A stretch of DNA of 64,000 nucleotides. Source: Kocuria rosea. GTDB taxonomy: Bacteria > Actinomycetota > Actinomycetes > Actinomycetales > Micrococcaceae. This document shows positions 1 through 8,968 of the stretch, piece by piece. The notes under the pieces are model-generated. The model was given only the letters and a program-made list of their open reading frames with translations. It was not told where the DNA came from and did not search any database. The translations under genes and the position numbers were made by a program. How positions within the stretch are numbered: position 1 is the stretch's first letter; every line of letters begins with the position of its first letter. Location of the stretch: positions 3,348,001-3,412,000 of the forward strand of contig NZ_CP035103.1 in the NCBI RefSeq assembly GCF_006094695.1, in the 5' to 3' direction.

Positions 1-291
1 GACCCGCCGGTCGTCCCCCATCAGCGCCGGCTGCTGGGTGCCGGGCAGCTGCAGGAACCGGGTCAGGGCCACCTCGACCCCGCGCCGGATGCTGTCGCCG
101 AACAGGCCCTCCAGCGGCCGGGCGTAGACCGGGACGTCGAGCCGCACGGCGTCCAGCAGCTCCTCCGTCACCGCCGGCAGGTGCGGGACCAGGAGGGGGG
201 TCAGCGCCGGCGGCAGGGAGGTCCACGGCAGCTCCCGGTCCGCCCGCCGCCCCGGCTGCGCGTGCTCCGTCGTGTGGTCCACCCGCTCCAC
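1..291 (-). CDS. PucR/FasR-like transcriptional regulator, N-terminal part
   Basis: Reading frame open from the window edge to a GTG at 291, giving the first 97 residues of a longer protein. The segment around residues 27-85 (for example TPLLVPHLPAVTEELLDA and VPVYARPLEGLFGDSIRRGV) resembles the N-terminal region of actinobacterial PucR-type regulators, a family that includes the fatty-acid regulator FasR. The HTH would lie beyond the window, so the family call rests on this region and on context. The gene is divergent from the ferredoxin reductase and desaturase, and its start region lies only about 95 bases from theirs, so it probably controls them. The regulated target is inferred. Confidence 0.6.
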   Translation of the reverse strand, partial: MERVDHTTEHAQPGRRADRELPWTSLPPALTPLLVPHLPAVTEELLDAVRLDVPVYARPLEGLFGDSIRRGVEVALTRFLQLPGTQQPALMGDDRRV

Positions 292-367
292 GATCCCCCG
301 CTTTCATTCCGACACCACAATTTCTCTGCTGAAAGAGTACGCGACGGGACGAGAACTGCCGTCGGAT

Positions 368-394
368 TTGGGGCACAGTTATTACGTGCCCCAA
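368..394. promoter_or_regulatory. perfect 9-bp inverted repeat, candidate operator of the desaturase operon
   Basis: TTGGGGCAC at 368-376 and GTGCCCCAA at 386-394 form a perfect dyad around a 9-base AT-rich spacer. It lies in the divergent region of a fatty-acid-type regulator and a desaturase operon, and its right arm contains the likely GTG start of the reductase. This is what a repressor operator blocking transcription or initiation would look like. No protein has been shown to bind it; an RNA hairpin at the start codon is an alternative. Confidence 0.45.
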
Positions 395-1438
395 CTGCGA
401 CTGTTCACCCGCCTGGCCTCGGCCTTCACCACGCCCCGCTCCCCCGAGGACTTCCTGCGGCTCATCGACCCCCTGGCCAGCGCCCGCCAGCTGCGCGGCC
501 TGGTGACCGCCGTGGTGCCCGAGACCGCGGACTCGGTGACGATCCGCTTCCGCCCCGGCCGCGGCTGGAACGCGCACGAGGCCGGCCAGTGGGCCCGCAT
601 CGGCGTGGAGATCGACGGCGTGCGGCACTGGCGCTCCTACTCCCTCAGCACGGGCGCCGGCCAGGACCCGGCGATCACGGTGACGGCGATGGGCAAGGTC
701 TCCACCGCCCTCGTCCGGGGGACCCGGCCCGGTGACGTGCTGTTCCTCGCCCCGCCCGAGGGCGACTTCGTCCTCCCCGAGAGCCCGCGCCCGCTGCTGA
801 TGCTCACCGCCGGCAGCGGCCTGACGCCGGTCATGTCCATGATCCGCACCCTCGTGCCCCGCCGTCCGGACGCCGACCTGGTGCTCGTGCACTCCTCGCG
901 CTCCCCGGAGGAGTCCCTGTTCCGCGAGGAGCTGCTGGAGCTCACCGACCAGTTCCCCGGCTTCCGCCTGGTCCAGTGGTTCACCGGTGAGCGCGGCCGC
1001 CGCCTCGACCTCGCGGCCACCGCCGACCTCGACGCCGCGTGCCCCGACTGGCGCGACCGCGCCGCCTACGCGTGCGGCCCCGCCGACTTCCTCGACGCCG
1101 CCGAGGCGCTCTGGCAGCGGGAGGAGGGCGAGCTGCGGGTCGAGCGCTTCGCCGCCGTGGTCGCCCCCGGCTCCGGCGGGGAGGGCGGGCGCGTGACCTT
1201 CGAGAAGTCCGACAAGGAGGTCGAGGCCGACAGCGCCACGACCCTCCTGGCCGCCGGCGAGGACGCCGGTCTGATGATGCGCAGCGGCTGCCGCATGGGC
1301 ATCTGCCACGCGTGCGTGACCCCGCTGCTCTCCGGGCAGGTCCGTGACACCCGCACCGGCGAGGTCCACGGCGAGCCCGGCCACCTCGTCCAGACCTGCG
1401 TGTCCACGGCCGCCGGTCCCGTCAGCCTCGACGCCTGA
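386..1438 (+). CDS. ferredoxin reductase with C-terminal 2Fe-2S domain (desaturase electron donor)
   Basis: 350 residues from GTG 386. The frame is open back to GTG 272, but that stretch is AT-rich, overlaps the divergent gene and lacks coding character, so 386 is preferred; TTG 368 is also possible. An FAD-binding RSYSLS motif and an NAD-binding GSGLTPVMS segment are followed by a plant-type [2Fe-2S] domain with Cys302, Cys307, Cys310 and Cys338. It probably moves electrons from NAD(P)H to the diiron desaturase encoded 53 bases downstream. The architecture matches the reductase partner of mycobacterial DesA3-type desaturases. Function is inferred from domains and operon. Confidence 0.85.
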   Translation: MPQLRLFTRLASAFTTPRSPEDFLRLIDPLASARQLRGLVTAVVPETADSVTIRFRPGRGWNAHEAGQWARIGVEIDGVRHWRSYSLSTGAGQDPAITVTAMGKVSTALVRGTRPGDVLFLAPPEGDFVLPESPRPLLMLTAGSGLTPVMSMIRTLVPRRPDADLVLVHSSRSPEESLFREELLELTDQFPGFRLVQWFTGERGRRLDLAATADLDAACPDWRDRAAYACGPADFLDAAEALWQREEGELRVERFAAVVAPGSGGEGGRVTFEKSDKEVEADSATTLLAAGEDAGLMMRSGCRMGICHACVTPLLSGQVRDTRTGEVHGEPGHLVQTCVSTAAGPVSLDA

Positions 1439-1491
1439 CCCCGAAGCTTCCAGCACTCGTTCCCCGACCCCGTTCCGAAAGGACCGACACC

Positions 1492-2607
1492 ATGACGATC
1501 GTCACCCCCTTCCTGCTCGACTCGGGCCGCCCCACCGAGTCGGCCAAGCCCTCCGCCGCCGCGCACCTCTCCGACGAGCAGGTCGAGGAGCTGGGCCGCG
1601 AGCTCGACGCCCTCCGCGAGTCCGTGATCGCCACCCGCGGGGCGAAGGACGCGGCCTACATCCGCCGCGTCATCGCCACGCAGCGCTCCCTCGAGCTGGC
1701 CGGGCGCGCCACGCTGCTGTTCGCCAAGCACAAGCCCGCCTGGTTCGCCGGCACCGGCATGCTGACCGTCGCCAAGATCCTGGAGAACATGGAGATCGGG
1801 CACAACGTGCTGCACGGGCAGTGGGACTGGATGCGCGATCCCGACATCCACTCCACCACCTGGGAGTGGGACTTCGTGACCCCGTCCCGGGCGTGGCAGC
1901 ACACCCACAACGACCTGCACCACACCTGGACCAACGTGGTCGGCAAGGACCGGGACGTCGGGTACACCATTCTGCGCATGGACGAGGACCAGGAGTGGAA
2001 GCCCTGGAACCTCGGCAACCCGGTGTACAACGCGCTGCTCGCCCCGGTCTTCGAGTGGGGGATCGCCATCTACGACCTCGAGCTCGACGAGTACCGCGAG
2101 GGCCGCAAGCCGAAGTCGGAGCTCCGGCGCAGCCTGAAGGCCCTCGGGGCGAAGTTCCTGAAGCAGGCCGCGAAGGACTACGTGGCCACCCCCGCCGCCG
2201 CGGCCCTGGCCGGCTCCGGGAAGCAGGCCCTGACCGCGACCCTGACCGCCAACGCCGTCCGCAACGTCTGGGCGCACGCCGTGATCTTCTGCGGCCACTT
2301 CCCCGCCGGGGCGGACACGTTCACCGAGGAGCAGATCGAGGGCGAGACCCGCGGCGACTGGTACGTGCGGCAGATGATCGGCTCGGCCAACATCTCCGGG
2401 TCGAGGCTGATGCACCTCATGACCGGCAACCTGTCCTTCCAGATCGAGCACCACCTGTTCCCGGACCTGCCCTCGAACCGCTACGCCGAGGTCGCCGTCA
2501 AGGTGCGCGAGATCTGCGAGCGCTACGAGCTGCCCTACACCACCGGGCCCCTGCCGAAGCAGGTCGCCTCCGCGTGGGCGAAGGTGTTCCGCCTGGCCCT
2601 GCCCTGA
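1492..2607 (+). CDS. membrane acyl-CoA/fatty acid desaturase
   Basis: 371 residues; ATG preceded by AAAGGA. The three histidine boxes of membrane diiron desaturases are visible: GHNVLHGQ, HTHNDLHHTW and QIEHHLFPDLP. Hydrophobic stretches lie between them. It would insert a double bond, probably delta-9, into saturated acyl chains in the membrane using electrons from the upstream reductase. The length is normal for the family. The two genes form one transcription unit that ends at a strong hairpin just after the stop. Regiospecificity cannot be read from the sequence. Confidence 0.9.
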   Translation: MTIVTPFLLDSGRPTESAKPSAAAHLSDEQVEELGRELDALRESVIATRGAKDAAYIRRVIATQRSLELAGRATLLFAKHKPAWFAGTGMLTVAKILENMEIGHNVLHGQWDWMRDPDIHSTTWEWDFVTPSRAWQHTHNDLHHTWTNVVGKDRDVGYTILRMDEDQEWKPWNLGNPVYNALLAPVFEWGIAIYDLELDEYREGRKPKSELRRSLKALGAKFLKQAAKDYVATPAAAALAGSGKQALTATLTANAVRNVWAHAVIFCGHFPAGADTFTEEQIEGETRGDWYVRQMIGSANISGSRLMHLMTGNLSFQIEHHLFPDLPSNRYAEVAVKVREICERYELPYTTGPLPKQVASAWAKVFRLALP

Positions 2608-2632
2608 TCCGTCCCCGCACGACGACGGACCG

Positions 2633-2663
2633 AACGGCCGCGATGCTCCGGCACGCGGCCGTT
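2633..2663 (+). terminator. stem-loop after desaturase gene
   Basis: AACGGCCGCG at 2633-2642 pairs perfectly with CGCGGCCGTT at 2654-2663 around an 11-base loop, 25 bases after the desaturase stop. There is no T-run, as is common for hairpin terminators in high-GC actinobacteria. Confidence 0.5.
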
Positions 2664-2738
2664 CCGCGTGCCGGGACCGGGCCGGGCTCCTGTCGGGCGG
2701 CGTTGGTAGGCTCGCGGGACCCGCACGAAAGGCAGGCC

Positions 2739-4310
2739 ATGAGCTCTCCCCAGCGCGTCCTCATCACCGGTGCCACCGGTTACATCGGAGGGCGCCTGGC
2801 GCCCAGGATGCTGGAGGCCGGGCACACCGTGCGCGTCGCCGTCCGGTCCCCCGGCAAGCTGCGCGCCGTGCCGTGGCGGGACCGGGTGGAGGTCGCCGAG
2901 ACGGACCTCAACGACCTCGACGGGATGACCGCCGCGTGCCAGGACGTGCACACCCTCTACTACCTGGTGCACTCCATGGGCGGCTCCCGGGAGTTCGAGG
3001 AGGAGGAGGCCGAGATGGCCCGGACCGTGGCCCGGGCCGCGGAGCGGGCCGGGGTGCGGCGCATCGTCTACCTCTCGGGGCTGCACCCCCAGGGCGTGGA
3101 GCTGTCCCAGCACATGCGCTCCCGGGTCCGGGTGGGCGAGATCCTGCTCGCGAGCTCGGTCCCGGCGGTGGTCTTCCAGGCCGGCGTGGTCATCGGCTCC
3201 GGCTCGGCGTCCTTCGAGATGATCCGCCACCTCGGCGACACCCTCCCGATCATGCCGGCGCCGTCCTGGGTGACCAACAGCATCGAGCCCATCGCCGTCC
3301 GTGACGTGCTGTACTACCTGATCCACGCCATGGACCTGCCGGAGGGCCTCAACCGCACCTTCGACATCGGCTCCCGCGACGTCATGACCTACGCGGACGC
3401 CATGCGCCGCTACGCCCGGGTGGCCGGGCTGCGCCGGCGGGTGGTCTTCCACTTCCCCCTCCCCGCGCCCCGGCTGTCCGGGTTCTGGGTGGGCATGGTC
3501 ACCCCGATCCCCCTGGGCCTGGCCGTGCCGCTCGTGCAGTCGCTGCAGCACGACGCCGTGTCGGGCGAGCACGACATCGACGACCACATCCCGCCGCCCC
3601 CCGAGGGGCTGGCCGGCTACCGCCGCGCCGTGGCGCTCGCGCTGAAGAAGATCGAGGACAACTCCGTGGAGACCACGTGGGACGTCCACTACAGCTCCTC
3701 CGAGGCGGCCGCGGACCCGCTGCCCTCGGACCCGGACTGGGCGGGGCGCACCGTGTTCGTGGACGAGCGCAGCCGCACGGGCCCGGCGCGGCCCGAGCAG
3801 GTGTGGCGGGTCGTCGAGTCCATCGGCGGGCGCAACGGCTGGTACTCGCTGCCCCTGGCGTGGCAGGTCCGCGGCGTCATGGACAAGCTCGTGGGCGGGG
3901 CCGGCCTGAACCGCGGCCGCCGCGACGCCACGGACCTGCAGGTGGGCGAGTACGTGGACTGGTGGCGCGTCGAGGCCATGGAGGAGGGGCACAAGCTGCT
4001 CCTGCACGCCGAGATGCGCGCCCCCGGCCGGGCGTGGCTCGAGCTGTCCGTGGAGCCCGAGGGCGAGGGCAGCCGGTACACGCAGCGGGCCATCTTCTTC
4101 CCCCGGGGCCTGCCGGGCCGGCTCTACTGGTGGGGCGTGTGGCCCTTCCACGGCTTCATCTTCCCGTCCATGGCCCGCAACATCCTCGCCACCGCCGCCG
4201 CGCTGGACGACCCAGCCCCCGGCGCCCCGGGACAGTCGGACCAGGCAGCCCAGGCCGACGAGGCCGCGGCGCGGATCAGTCCTGCCGGGGAGACCCCGGC
4301 CCGCGGCTGA
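2739..4310 (+). CDS. NAD(P)-binding SDR protein with C-terminal DUF2867 domain
   Basis: 523 residues; ATG preceded by GAAAGG. The N-terminus carries the atypical/extended SDR Rossmann signature GATGYIGG, and the domain runs to about residue 300 as in NAD(P)H-binding NmrA-like proteins. The C-terminal 180 residues (around RPEQVWRVVESIGGRNGWYS to the end) match the pattern of DUF2867, seen in this two-domain family. The substrate is unknown; members are annotated as nucleoside-diphosphate-sugar epimerase-like. The 3' end overlaps the convergent sulfurtransferase gene by 35 bases. Confidence 0.75.
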   Translation: MSSPQRVLITGATGYIGGRLAPRMLEAGHTVRVAVRSPGKLRAVPWRDRVEVAETDLNDLDGMTAACQDVHTLYYLVHSMGGSREFEEEEAEMARTVARAAERAGVRRIVYLSGLHPQGVELSQHMRSRVRVGEILLASSVPAVVFQAGVVIGSGSASFEMIRHLGDTLPIMPAPSWVTNSIEPIAVRDVLYYLIHAMDLPEGLNRTFDIGSRDVMTYADAMRRYARVAGLRRRVVFHFPLPAPRLSGFWVGMVTPIPLGLAVPLVQSLQHDAVSGEHDIDDHIPPPPEGLAGYRRAVALALKKIEDNSVETTWDVHYSSSEAAADPLPSDPDWAGRTVFVDERSRTGPARPEQVWRVVESIGGRNGWYSLPLAWQVRGVMDKLVGGAGLNRGRRDATDLQVGEYVDWWRVEAMEEGHKLLLHAEMRAPGRAWLELSVEPEGEGSRYTQRAIFFPRGLPGRLYWWGVWPFHGFIFPSMARNILATAAALDDPAPGAPGQSDQAAQADEAAARISPAGETPARG

Positions 4311-5175
4311 GCCCCTCGGGGCCCGCCACGGGCCGGGGACCGGGGCGGCCCCACTCGCTCCAGGAGCCGTCGTAGACCGTCACGTCCTCGCGGCCGGCGA
4401 GGTGGGCGCCGAGCGCCAGGACGCACGCCGTGAGGCCCGAGCCGCAGCTGGTGACGATCCGCCGCCCCTCGGGCGCGGCCGCCGCGATCCGCTCCCGCAG
4501 CTGCGGCAGCGGCAGCAGCCGCCCCTGCCCGTCCTGCAGGTCGGTGTAGGGCAGGTTGACCGCCCCCGGCATGTGCCCGGGGCGCAGGCCCGGCCGCGGC
4601 TCGGGCTCGGTGCCCGCGAACCGGCCGGCGGAGCGGGCGTCCAGGACGGTGGCGTCCGGGTCGGCCAGGGCGCGGGCGACGTCCTCCGCCCCGACGAAGC
4701 CGCCCGGACGGGGCACGAGCTCCACGTCGCCGGGCTCGGCCGGCGGCGCGGCGTGCGCCCCCGTGGGCCGGCCCTCCGCGGCCCACGCCGGGAGGCCGCC
4801 GTCGAGGACGGCGACCCGGTCGAAGCCCGCGGTCCGGAGCAGCCACCAGACGCGGGCGGACGCGAAGACGCCCTTGGCGTCGTAGGCCACCACCGTGCTC
4901 GAGTGCGAGATGCCGAGCGCCCGGGCCGCCGCGCTCAGCTGCTCCGCCGGGGGCGCCGTGTGCGGCAGGTCCGAGGACGGGTCCGAGAAGGCCCCGTCCA
5001 GGTCCAGGAGCACCGCCCCGGGGAGGGCCTCGTCGGTCCGGTTGAGCGTGGAGCTCGCGTCCACGAGCACCAGCCGGGGGTCCTGGAGGTGCTCGGCCAG
5101 CCAGTGGGTGCTCACCACGGGCCCGGGGAGCTCGAGCGATGCGCTGATGTCGTCGTTCCGGGTGCCGGTGCTCAT
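4276..5175 (-). CDS. rhodanese-type sulfurtransferase (thiosulfate or 3-mercaptopyruvate)
   Basis: 299 residues, the usual size for tandem-rhodanese sulfurtransferases. Two rhodanese modules are visible: the inactive N-terminal one (VLVDASSTLN..., residues about 20-140) and the catalytic one with the loop CGSGLTA, Cys244. CG[ST]G[VLI]T loops are more typical of mercaptopyruvate sulfurtransferases than of thiosulfate enzymes. It would transfer sulfur to cyanide or to thiol acceptors in the cytoplasm. The start is ATG 5175; the frame is open further upstream but enters the divergent transporter gene. Confidence 0.85.
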   Translation of the reverse strand: MSTGTRNDDISASLELPGPVVSTHWLAEHLQDPRLVLVDASSTLNRTDEALPGAVLLDLDGAFSDPSSDLPHTAPPAEQLSAAARALGISHSSTVVAYDAKGVFASARVWWLLRTAGFDRVAVLDGGLPAWAAEGRPTGAHAAPPAEPGDVELVPRPGGFVGAEDVARALADPDATVLDARSAGRFAGTEPEPRPGLRPGHMPGAVNLPYTDLQDGQGRLLPLPQLRERIAAAAPEGRRIVTSCGSGLTACVLALGAHLAGREDVTVYDGSWSEWGRPGPRPVAGPEGLSRGPGSPRQD

Positions 5176-5262
5176 GCGTCCAAGGCTAGTTCCGCCGGGG
5201 CAGTACCGTCCCGGCAGCCGCACGGGGCGGGGCCGCGGGCGGGGCCCCGGTAGCCTGGGCAG

Positions 5263-6390
5263 GTGGCCGAATCGCTCCGACAACGTGTCCTCGGCGGCGT
5301 CCGCGGCCTGGCGCCCGGTTACTTCGCCCTCGTCATGGCCAGCGGCATCCTCTCGGTGGGCCTGCAGATGCAGGGCTTCGCCGCGCTGTCCACGGCCCTG
5401 CTCGCGGTGTGCGCGGGCAGCTGGGCGGCGCTGTGCCTGCTCACCGTCTGGCGGTTCGCCGTCTTCCGGCGAGAGTTCGTCGTGGAGTTCCTCGACCCTC
5501 GCCGCGCGTTCGGCTTCTTCACCTTCGTGGCCGGCACGAACGTGCTGGCGTCCCGGCTCGCGACGACGGGCTGGCACGGGGCCACGGCCGCGCTCCTAGG
5601 ACTCGCGGGGGCGGTGTGGCTGGGCCTCGGCTACGTGGTCCCGTGGAGCGCGGTGCTCTCCCGGCGCACCCGCCCCGTGGTCAGCACCGCCAACGGGACC
5701 TGGTTCATCTGGGTGGTGGCCAGCCAGTCCGTGGCCGTGGCCGCCGCGGCCCTGGACCCGGTGGTGGGCAGCGACGCCTGGCGGCACGTGCTCTCCGTCG
5801 TCGCGGTCGCCGGCTGGTCCGTGGGGCTGTTCCTCTACGCCGCGGCGGGCGTGCTCGTGACGCTGCGCATGATGCTCTATCCGCTGCGGCCGGTCGACCT
5901 GACCCCGCCGTACTGGGTGGCGATGGGCGCGTGCGCCATCACCGTGCTGGCGGCCTCCCGGATCGTGGAGATGTCCGACACCCCGATGGTCGCCGTGGTC
6001 CGCGGGCTCGTGGCGGGTCTGGGCCTGGTCTTCTGGGCGTTCGCCACCTGGTTGATCCCGGCCCTGGTGGCGGCCGGGTGGTGGCGCCACCGCGTGCACC
6101 GGGTGCCGCTGCGCTACGAGTCCTCGCTGTGGAGTGTGGTCTTCCCGCTGGGGATGTACGCCGTGGCCAGCATCTATCTGGGCCGCGCGGACGACCTGCC
6201 GATCGTGGGTCTGGTCGGGGCCGTCTGGCTGTGGGTGGCCCTGAGCGCCTGGGCGATGGTGTTCACTGCCATGCTCGTGCACCTGGTCCGCCGGCTGCTC
6301 CTCGGCCGGGAGGATCCGGCTCCGGCCTGGCCGGAGCCGGACGCATCCGTCAGGCCGGACCCAGGGGGCGGACCGGGCGCCGCCCGCTGA
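5263..6390 (+). CDS. TDT-family transporter (TehA/C4-dicarboxylate or sulfite exporter type)
   Basis: 375 residues from GTG 5263. About ten hydrophobic segments are evident, starting with GYFALVMASGILSVGLQ, the typical opening of the tellurite-resistance/dicarboxylate transporter (TDT) family that includes TehA, Mae1 and the sulfite exporter SSU1. The substrate is not determinable. The gene is divergent from a sulfurtransferase and is followed by sulfur amino-acid genes, so sulfite export is a reasonable but unproven guess. Confidence 0.75.
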   Translation: MAESLRQRVLGGVRGLAPGYFALVMASGILSVGLQMQGFAALSTALLAVCAGSWAALCLLTVWRFAVFRREFVVEFLDPRRAFGFFTFVAGTNVLASRLATTGWHGATAALLGLAGAVWLGLGYVVPWSAVLSRRTRPVVSTANGTWFIWVVASQSVAVAAAALDPVVGSDAWRHVLSVVAVAGWSVGLFLYAAAGVLVTLRMMLYPLRPVDLTPPYWVAMGACAITVLAASRIVEMSDTPMVAVVRGLVAGLGLVFWAFATWLIPALVAAGWWRHRVHRVPLRYESSLWSVVFPLGMYAVASIYLGRADDLPIVGLVGAVWLWVALSAWAMVFTAMLVHLVRRLLLGREDPAPAWPEPDASVRPDPGGGPGAAR

Positions 6391-6443
6391 CCCGGCGGAA
6401 CCGGCGGCGCCGGCGGCGCAGCCGACCGGGCGGAAAGGACCGG

Positions 6444-7631
6444 TCAGGCGGTGAGCGCGCGCTCGAGGTCCTCCAGCTGGTCCTCGACGTCCTCGATGCC
6501 CACCGAGAGCCGCACCAGGTCCACGGGCACGGCCAGCGCGGTGCCCTTCACGGAGGCGTGCGTCATCTCCGAGGGGTAGCAGACCAGGGACTCCACCCCG
6601 CCCAGGCTCACCGACAGCGAGTACAGCCGGGTGCCCTCCGCCACCGCCCGGGCCGCGGCCTCCCCGCCGGTCAGCCGGAAGGAGACCATGCCGCCGAACC
6701 CGCGCATCTGCGCGGCGGCGAGCGCGTGGCCGGGGTGCCCGGGCAGCCCGGGGTAGAGCACCTGCGCGACCTCGGGGCGCTCCAGGAGCCACTCGGCGAT
6801 CCGCTGCGCGTTGTCCTGGTGGCGCTCCATCCGCAGGCTCAGGGTCTTGAGCCCGCGGGCGGCCAGGTAGCTGTCCTGGGGGCCCGCCACGGCGCCGGCG
6901 GCGAACTGCTGGAAGCCGACCGCCTCGGCGAGCGGGGCCCCGCGCCACTGGGCCGCGCCCACGACCACGGCGCCGCCGAGCACGTCCGAGTGCCCCCCGA
7001 TGTACTTCGTGGTGGAGTGCACCACGGCGTGCGCGCCGAGCTCGAGGGGGGTCTGCAGGTACGGGGACGCGAAGGTGTTGTCGACGACGAGCAGCGCCCC
7101 GGCGTCCCGGGCCAGCTGCGCCCACGCCGCCACGTCGGCGATGCCGAGCAGCGGGTTGGACGGCGTCTCGAGCCACAGCACCTTCGTGGCGCCGGGGCGC
7201 ACGGCCGCCCGGACGGCGTCGAGGTCCGTGATCTCCACGGGCGTGTGCCCGATGTCCCACGGGGCGAGGACCCGGGTGATCAGCCGGTTGGTGCCGCCGT
7301 AGCCGTCGGCGCCGAGCACGATGTGGTCGCCCGGGCGCAGCACGGCGCGCAGCAGGGCGTCCTCTGCCGCGATCCCCGAGGCGAACGCGAACCCCCGCTC
7401 GCCGCGCTCCAGGGCCGCGAGCTGCTCCTCGAAGCCGCTGCGGGTGGGGTTGGAGCCGCGGCTGTACTCGTGCCCGGCGCGCAGCACGTTGATCCCGTCC
7501 TGGGCGAACGTGGAGGTCTGGTAGATCGGCGGGATGACCGCCCCGGTCAGCGGGTCGGGCTCCTGGCCGGCGTGGACGGCGGTGGTCGTGAAGCCCCGGT
7601 GGCGGGTGCGGGTCTCGGTGGGGGACGTCAT
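6444..7631 (-). CDS. metB: cystathionine gamma-synthase/lyase (Cys/Met metabolism PLP enzyme)
   Basis: 395 residues; ATG 7631. The fold-type I PLP enzyme signature is present: the cofactor lysine in HSTTKYIGGHSD, plus the substrate-loop motif YSRGSNPTR, and the C-terminal SLGGVESLVCYPS that typifies MetB/MetC/CGL proteins. It condenses O-acyl-homoserine with cysteine or cleaves cystathionine; the two activities are hard to separate by sequence. It lies 8 bases downstream of the MetY-like gene and is surely cotranscribed. Confidence 0.85.
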   Translation of the reverse strand: MTSPTETRTRHRGFTTTAVHAGQEPDPLTGAVIPPIYQTSTFAQDGINVLRAGHEYSRGSNPTRSGFEEQLAALERGERGFAFASGIAAEDALLRAVLRPGDHIVLGADGYGGTNRLITRVLAPWDIGHTPVEITDLDAVRAAVRPGATKVLWLETPSNPLLGIADVAAWAQLARDAGALLVVDNTFASPYLQTPLELGAHAVVHSTTKYIGGHSDVLGGAVVVGAAQWRGAPLAEAVGFQQFAAGAVAGPQDSYLAARGLKTLSLRMERHQDNAQRIAEWLLERPEVAQVLYPGLPGHPGHALAAAQMRGFGGMVSFRLTGGEAAARAVAEGTRLYSLSVSLGGVESLVCYPSEMTHASVKGTALAVPVDLVRLSVGIEDVEDQLEDLERALTA

Positions 7632-7639
7632 GGCGGGGC

Positions 7640-8968
7640 TCACTTCCGGGTGGTCTGGACGGCGGTGACGACGGTGTCGAGGGCCTGGCCGAGGTCGGCC
7701 ACGAGGTCCTGGGGGGACTCGAGGCCGATCGAGAGCCGGATCGTGGTCTCGGCGATCCCGCCGGCCCGGCGCTGCTCGGGGGTCAGGCGGCAGTGCGTCA
7801 TGGCCGCCGGGTGGGCCACGAGGCTGCGGGTGTCCCCGATGTTGGCGACCAGCTTGAACAGCCGGAGCGCGTCGATGAACGGGCCCACGGCGCCGTCCGG
7901 GGCGGCGAGGTCGAAGGAGAACACGGAGCCGGTCCCGCGCGGGAAGTCCCGGGCCGCGATCCCGGCGCCGGGGTCCCCGGGCACGCCGGGGTGGTGGACG
8001 CGGGCGACGGCGGGGTGCCCGGCCAGGAACTCGGCCACCGCCAGCGCCGAGGCCGTGTGGCGGGCCACGCGCAGGTCGAGGGTCTCGGTGCCCTGCAGGA
8101 TCTGGCTGGCATTGAACGGGGAGAGCGTGGTGCCGAGGTCGTGCACGTACTTCGCCCGGACCAGGTGCAGGTAGGGGCTGGCGGCGGCGCACTTGTCGAC
8201 GAGGCTGAGTCCGCCCCAGCGGGCGCGGGCCTGGGTGAACTGCGGCCACTTGTCCGGCCGGGCGGACCAGTCGAAGGTCCCGCCGTCCACGACCGCCCCG
8301 GCGAGCGCGTTGCCGTGCCCGCCCAGGAACTTGGTGGCCGAGTGCACCACGATGTCCGCGCCCTTCTCCAGCGGCCGGTACAGGGCCGGGGACGCGAGGG
8401 TGTTGTCGACGACGACGGGCACCCCGGCGGCCCGGGCGACGTCGGCGATCCCGGGCAGGTCCGGGAGGGTGGCCAGCGGGTTGCCGATGGACTCGAGCAG
8501 GAACGCGCGGGTGTCGGGGCGCACGGCCGCGGCCCACGCCCCCGGGGCGGTGGGGTCCACGAAGGAGACCTCGATGCCGTAGTCCGCGAAGGAGTCGGTG
8601 AGCAGGTCCACCGTGCCCCCGTAGAGCTTCTCGGAGGCCACGAGGTGCTTCCCGGCGCCCTGGCCGAGCAGGGCCAGCAGCGCCACGGCCACGGCGGACT
8701 GGCCAGAACCGGTCGCCACGGCGCCCGCGCCGCCCTCGAGGTCGCTGATCCGCTGCTCGAGCACGGCCACCGTGGGGTTGCCGGTGCGCGTGTAGGTGAA
8801 GCCCGGCCGGGTCTGGGCGAACATCTGCCGGGCCGCCTCGTAGTCCGGGAACTCGAAGGCCGCGGTCTGGTAGATCGGCACCGTCAGGGTGCGCTGGACG
8901 ACCTGGTCGTGGGTGCCGGCGTGGATCTGCCGGGTCGCGAGGTCGTGGTCGGTCACGGGGATGGACAT
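7640..8968 (-). CDS. metY: O-acetylhomoserine aminocarboxypropyltransferase (sulfhydrylase)
   Basis: 442 residues from ATG 8968. It has the longer O-acetylhomoserine sulfhydrylase layout of the Cys/Met PLP family: ATRQIHAG start, GFTYTRTGNPT loop, PLP lysine in HSATKFLGGHGN and an insertion around residues 235-270. It makes homocysteine directly from O-acetylhomoserine and sulfide. It is the first gene of the metY-metB pair, downstream of a long structured leader. An in-frame start at 9001 would extend it by 11 residues, but those look non-homologous. Confidence 0.87.
   Translation of the reverse strand: MSIPVTDHDLATRQIHAGTHDQVVQRTLTVPIYQTAAFEFPDYEAARQMFAQTRPGFTYTRTGNPTVAVLEQRISDLEGGAGAVATGSGQSAVAVALLALLGQGAGKHLVASEKLYGGTVDLLTDSFADYGIEVSFVDPTAPGAWAAAVRPDTRAFLLESIGNPLATLPDLPGIADVARAAGVPVVVDNTLASPALYRPLEKGADIVVHSATKFLGGHGNALAGAVVDGGTFDWSARPDKWPQFTQARARWGGLSLVDKCAAASPYLHLVRAKYVHDLGTTLSPFNASQILQGTETLDLRVARHTASALAVAEFLAGHPAVARVHHPGVPGDPGAGIAARDFPRGTGSVFSFDLAAPDGAVGPFIDALRLFKLVANIGDTRSLVAHPAAMTHCRLTPEQRRAGGIAETTIRLSIGLESPQDLVADLGQALDTVVTAVQTTRK

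Noticed and set aside
1344..2738. Long upstream extension of the SDR-DUF2867 gene (988-codon open frame)
   Set aside because: The extra 465 codons are the shadow of the desaturase gene in another frame; the true start with ribosome site and SDR motif is ATG 2739.
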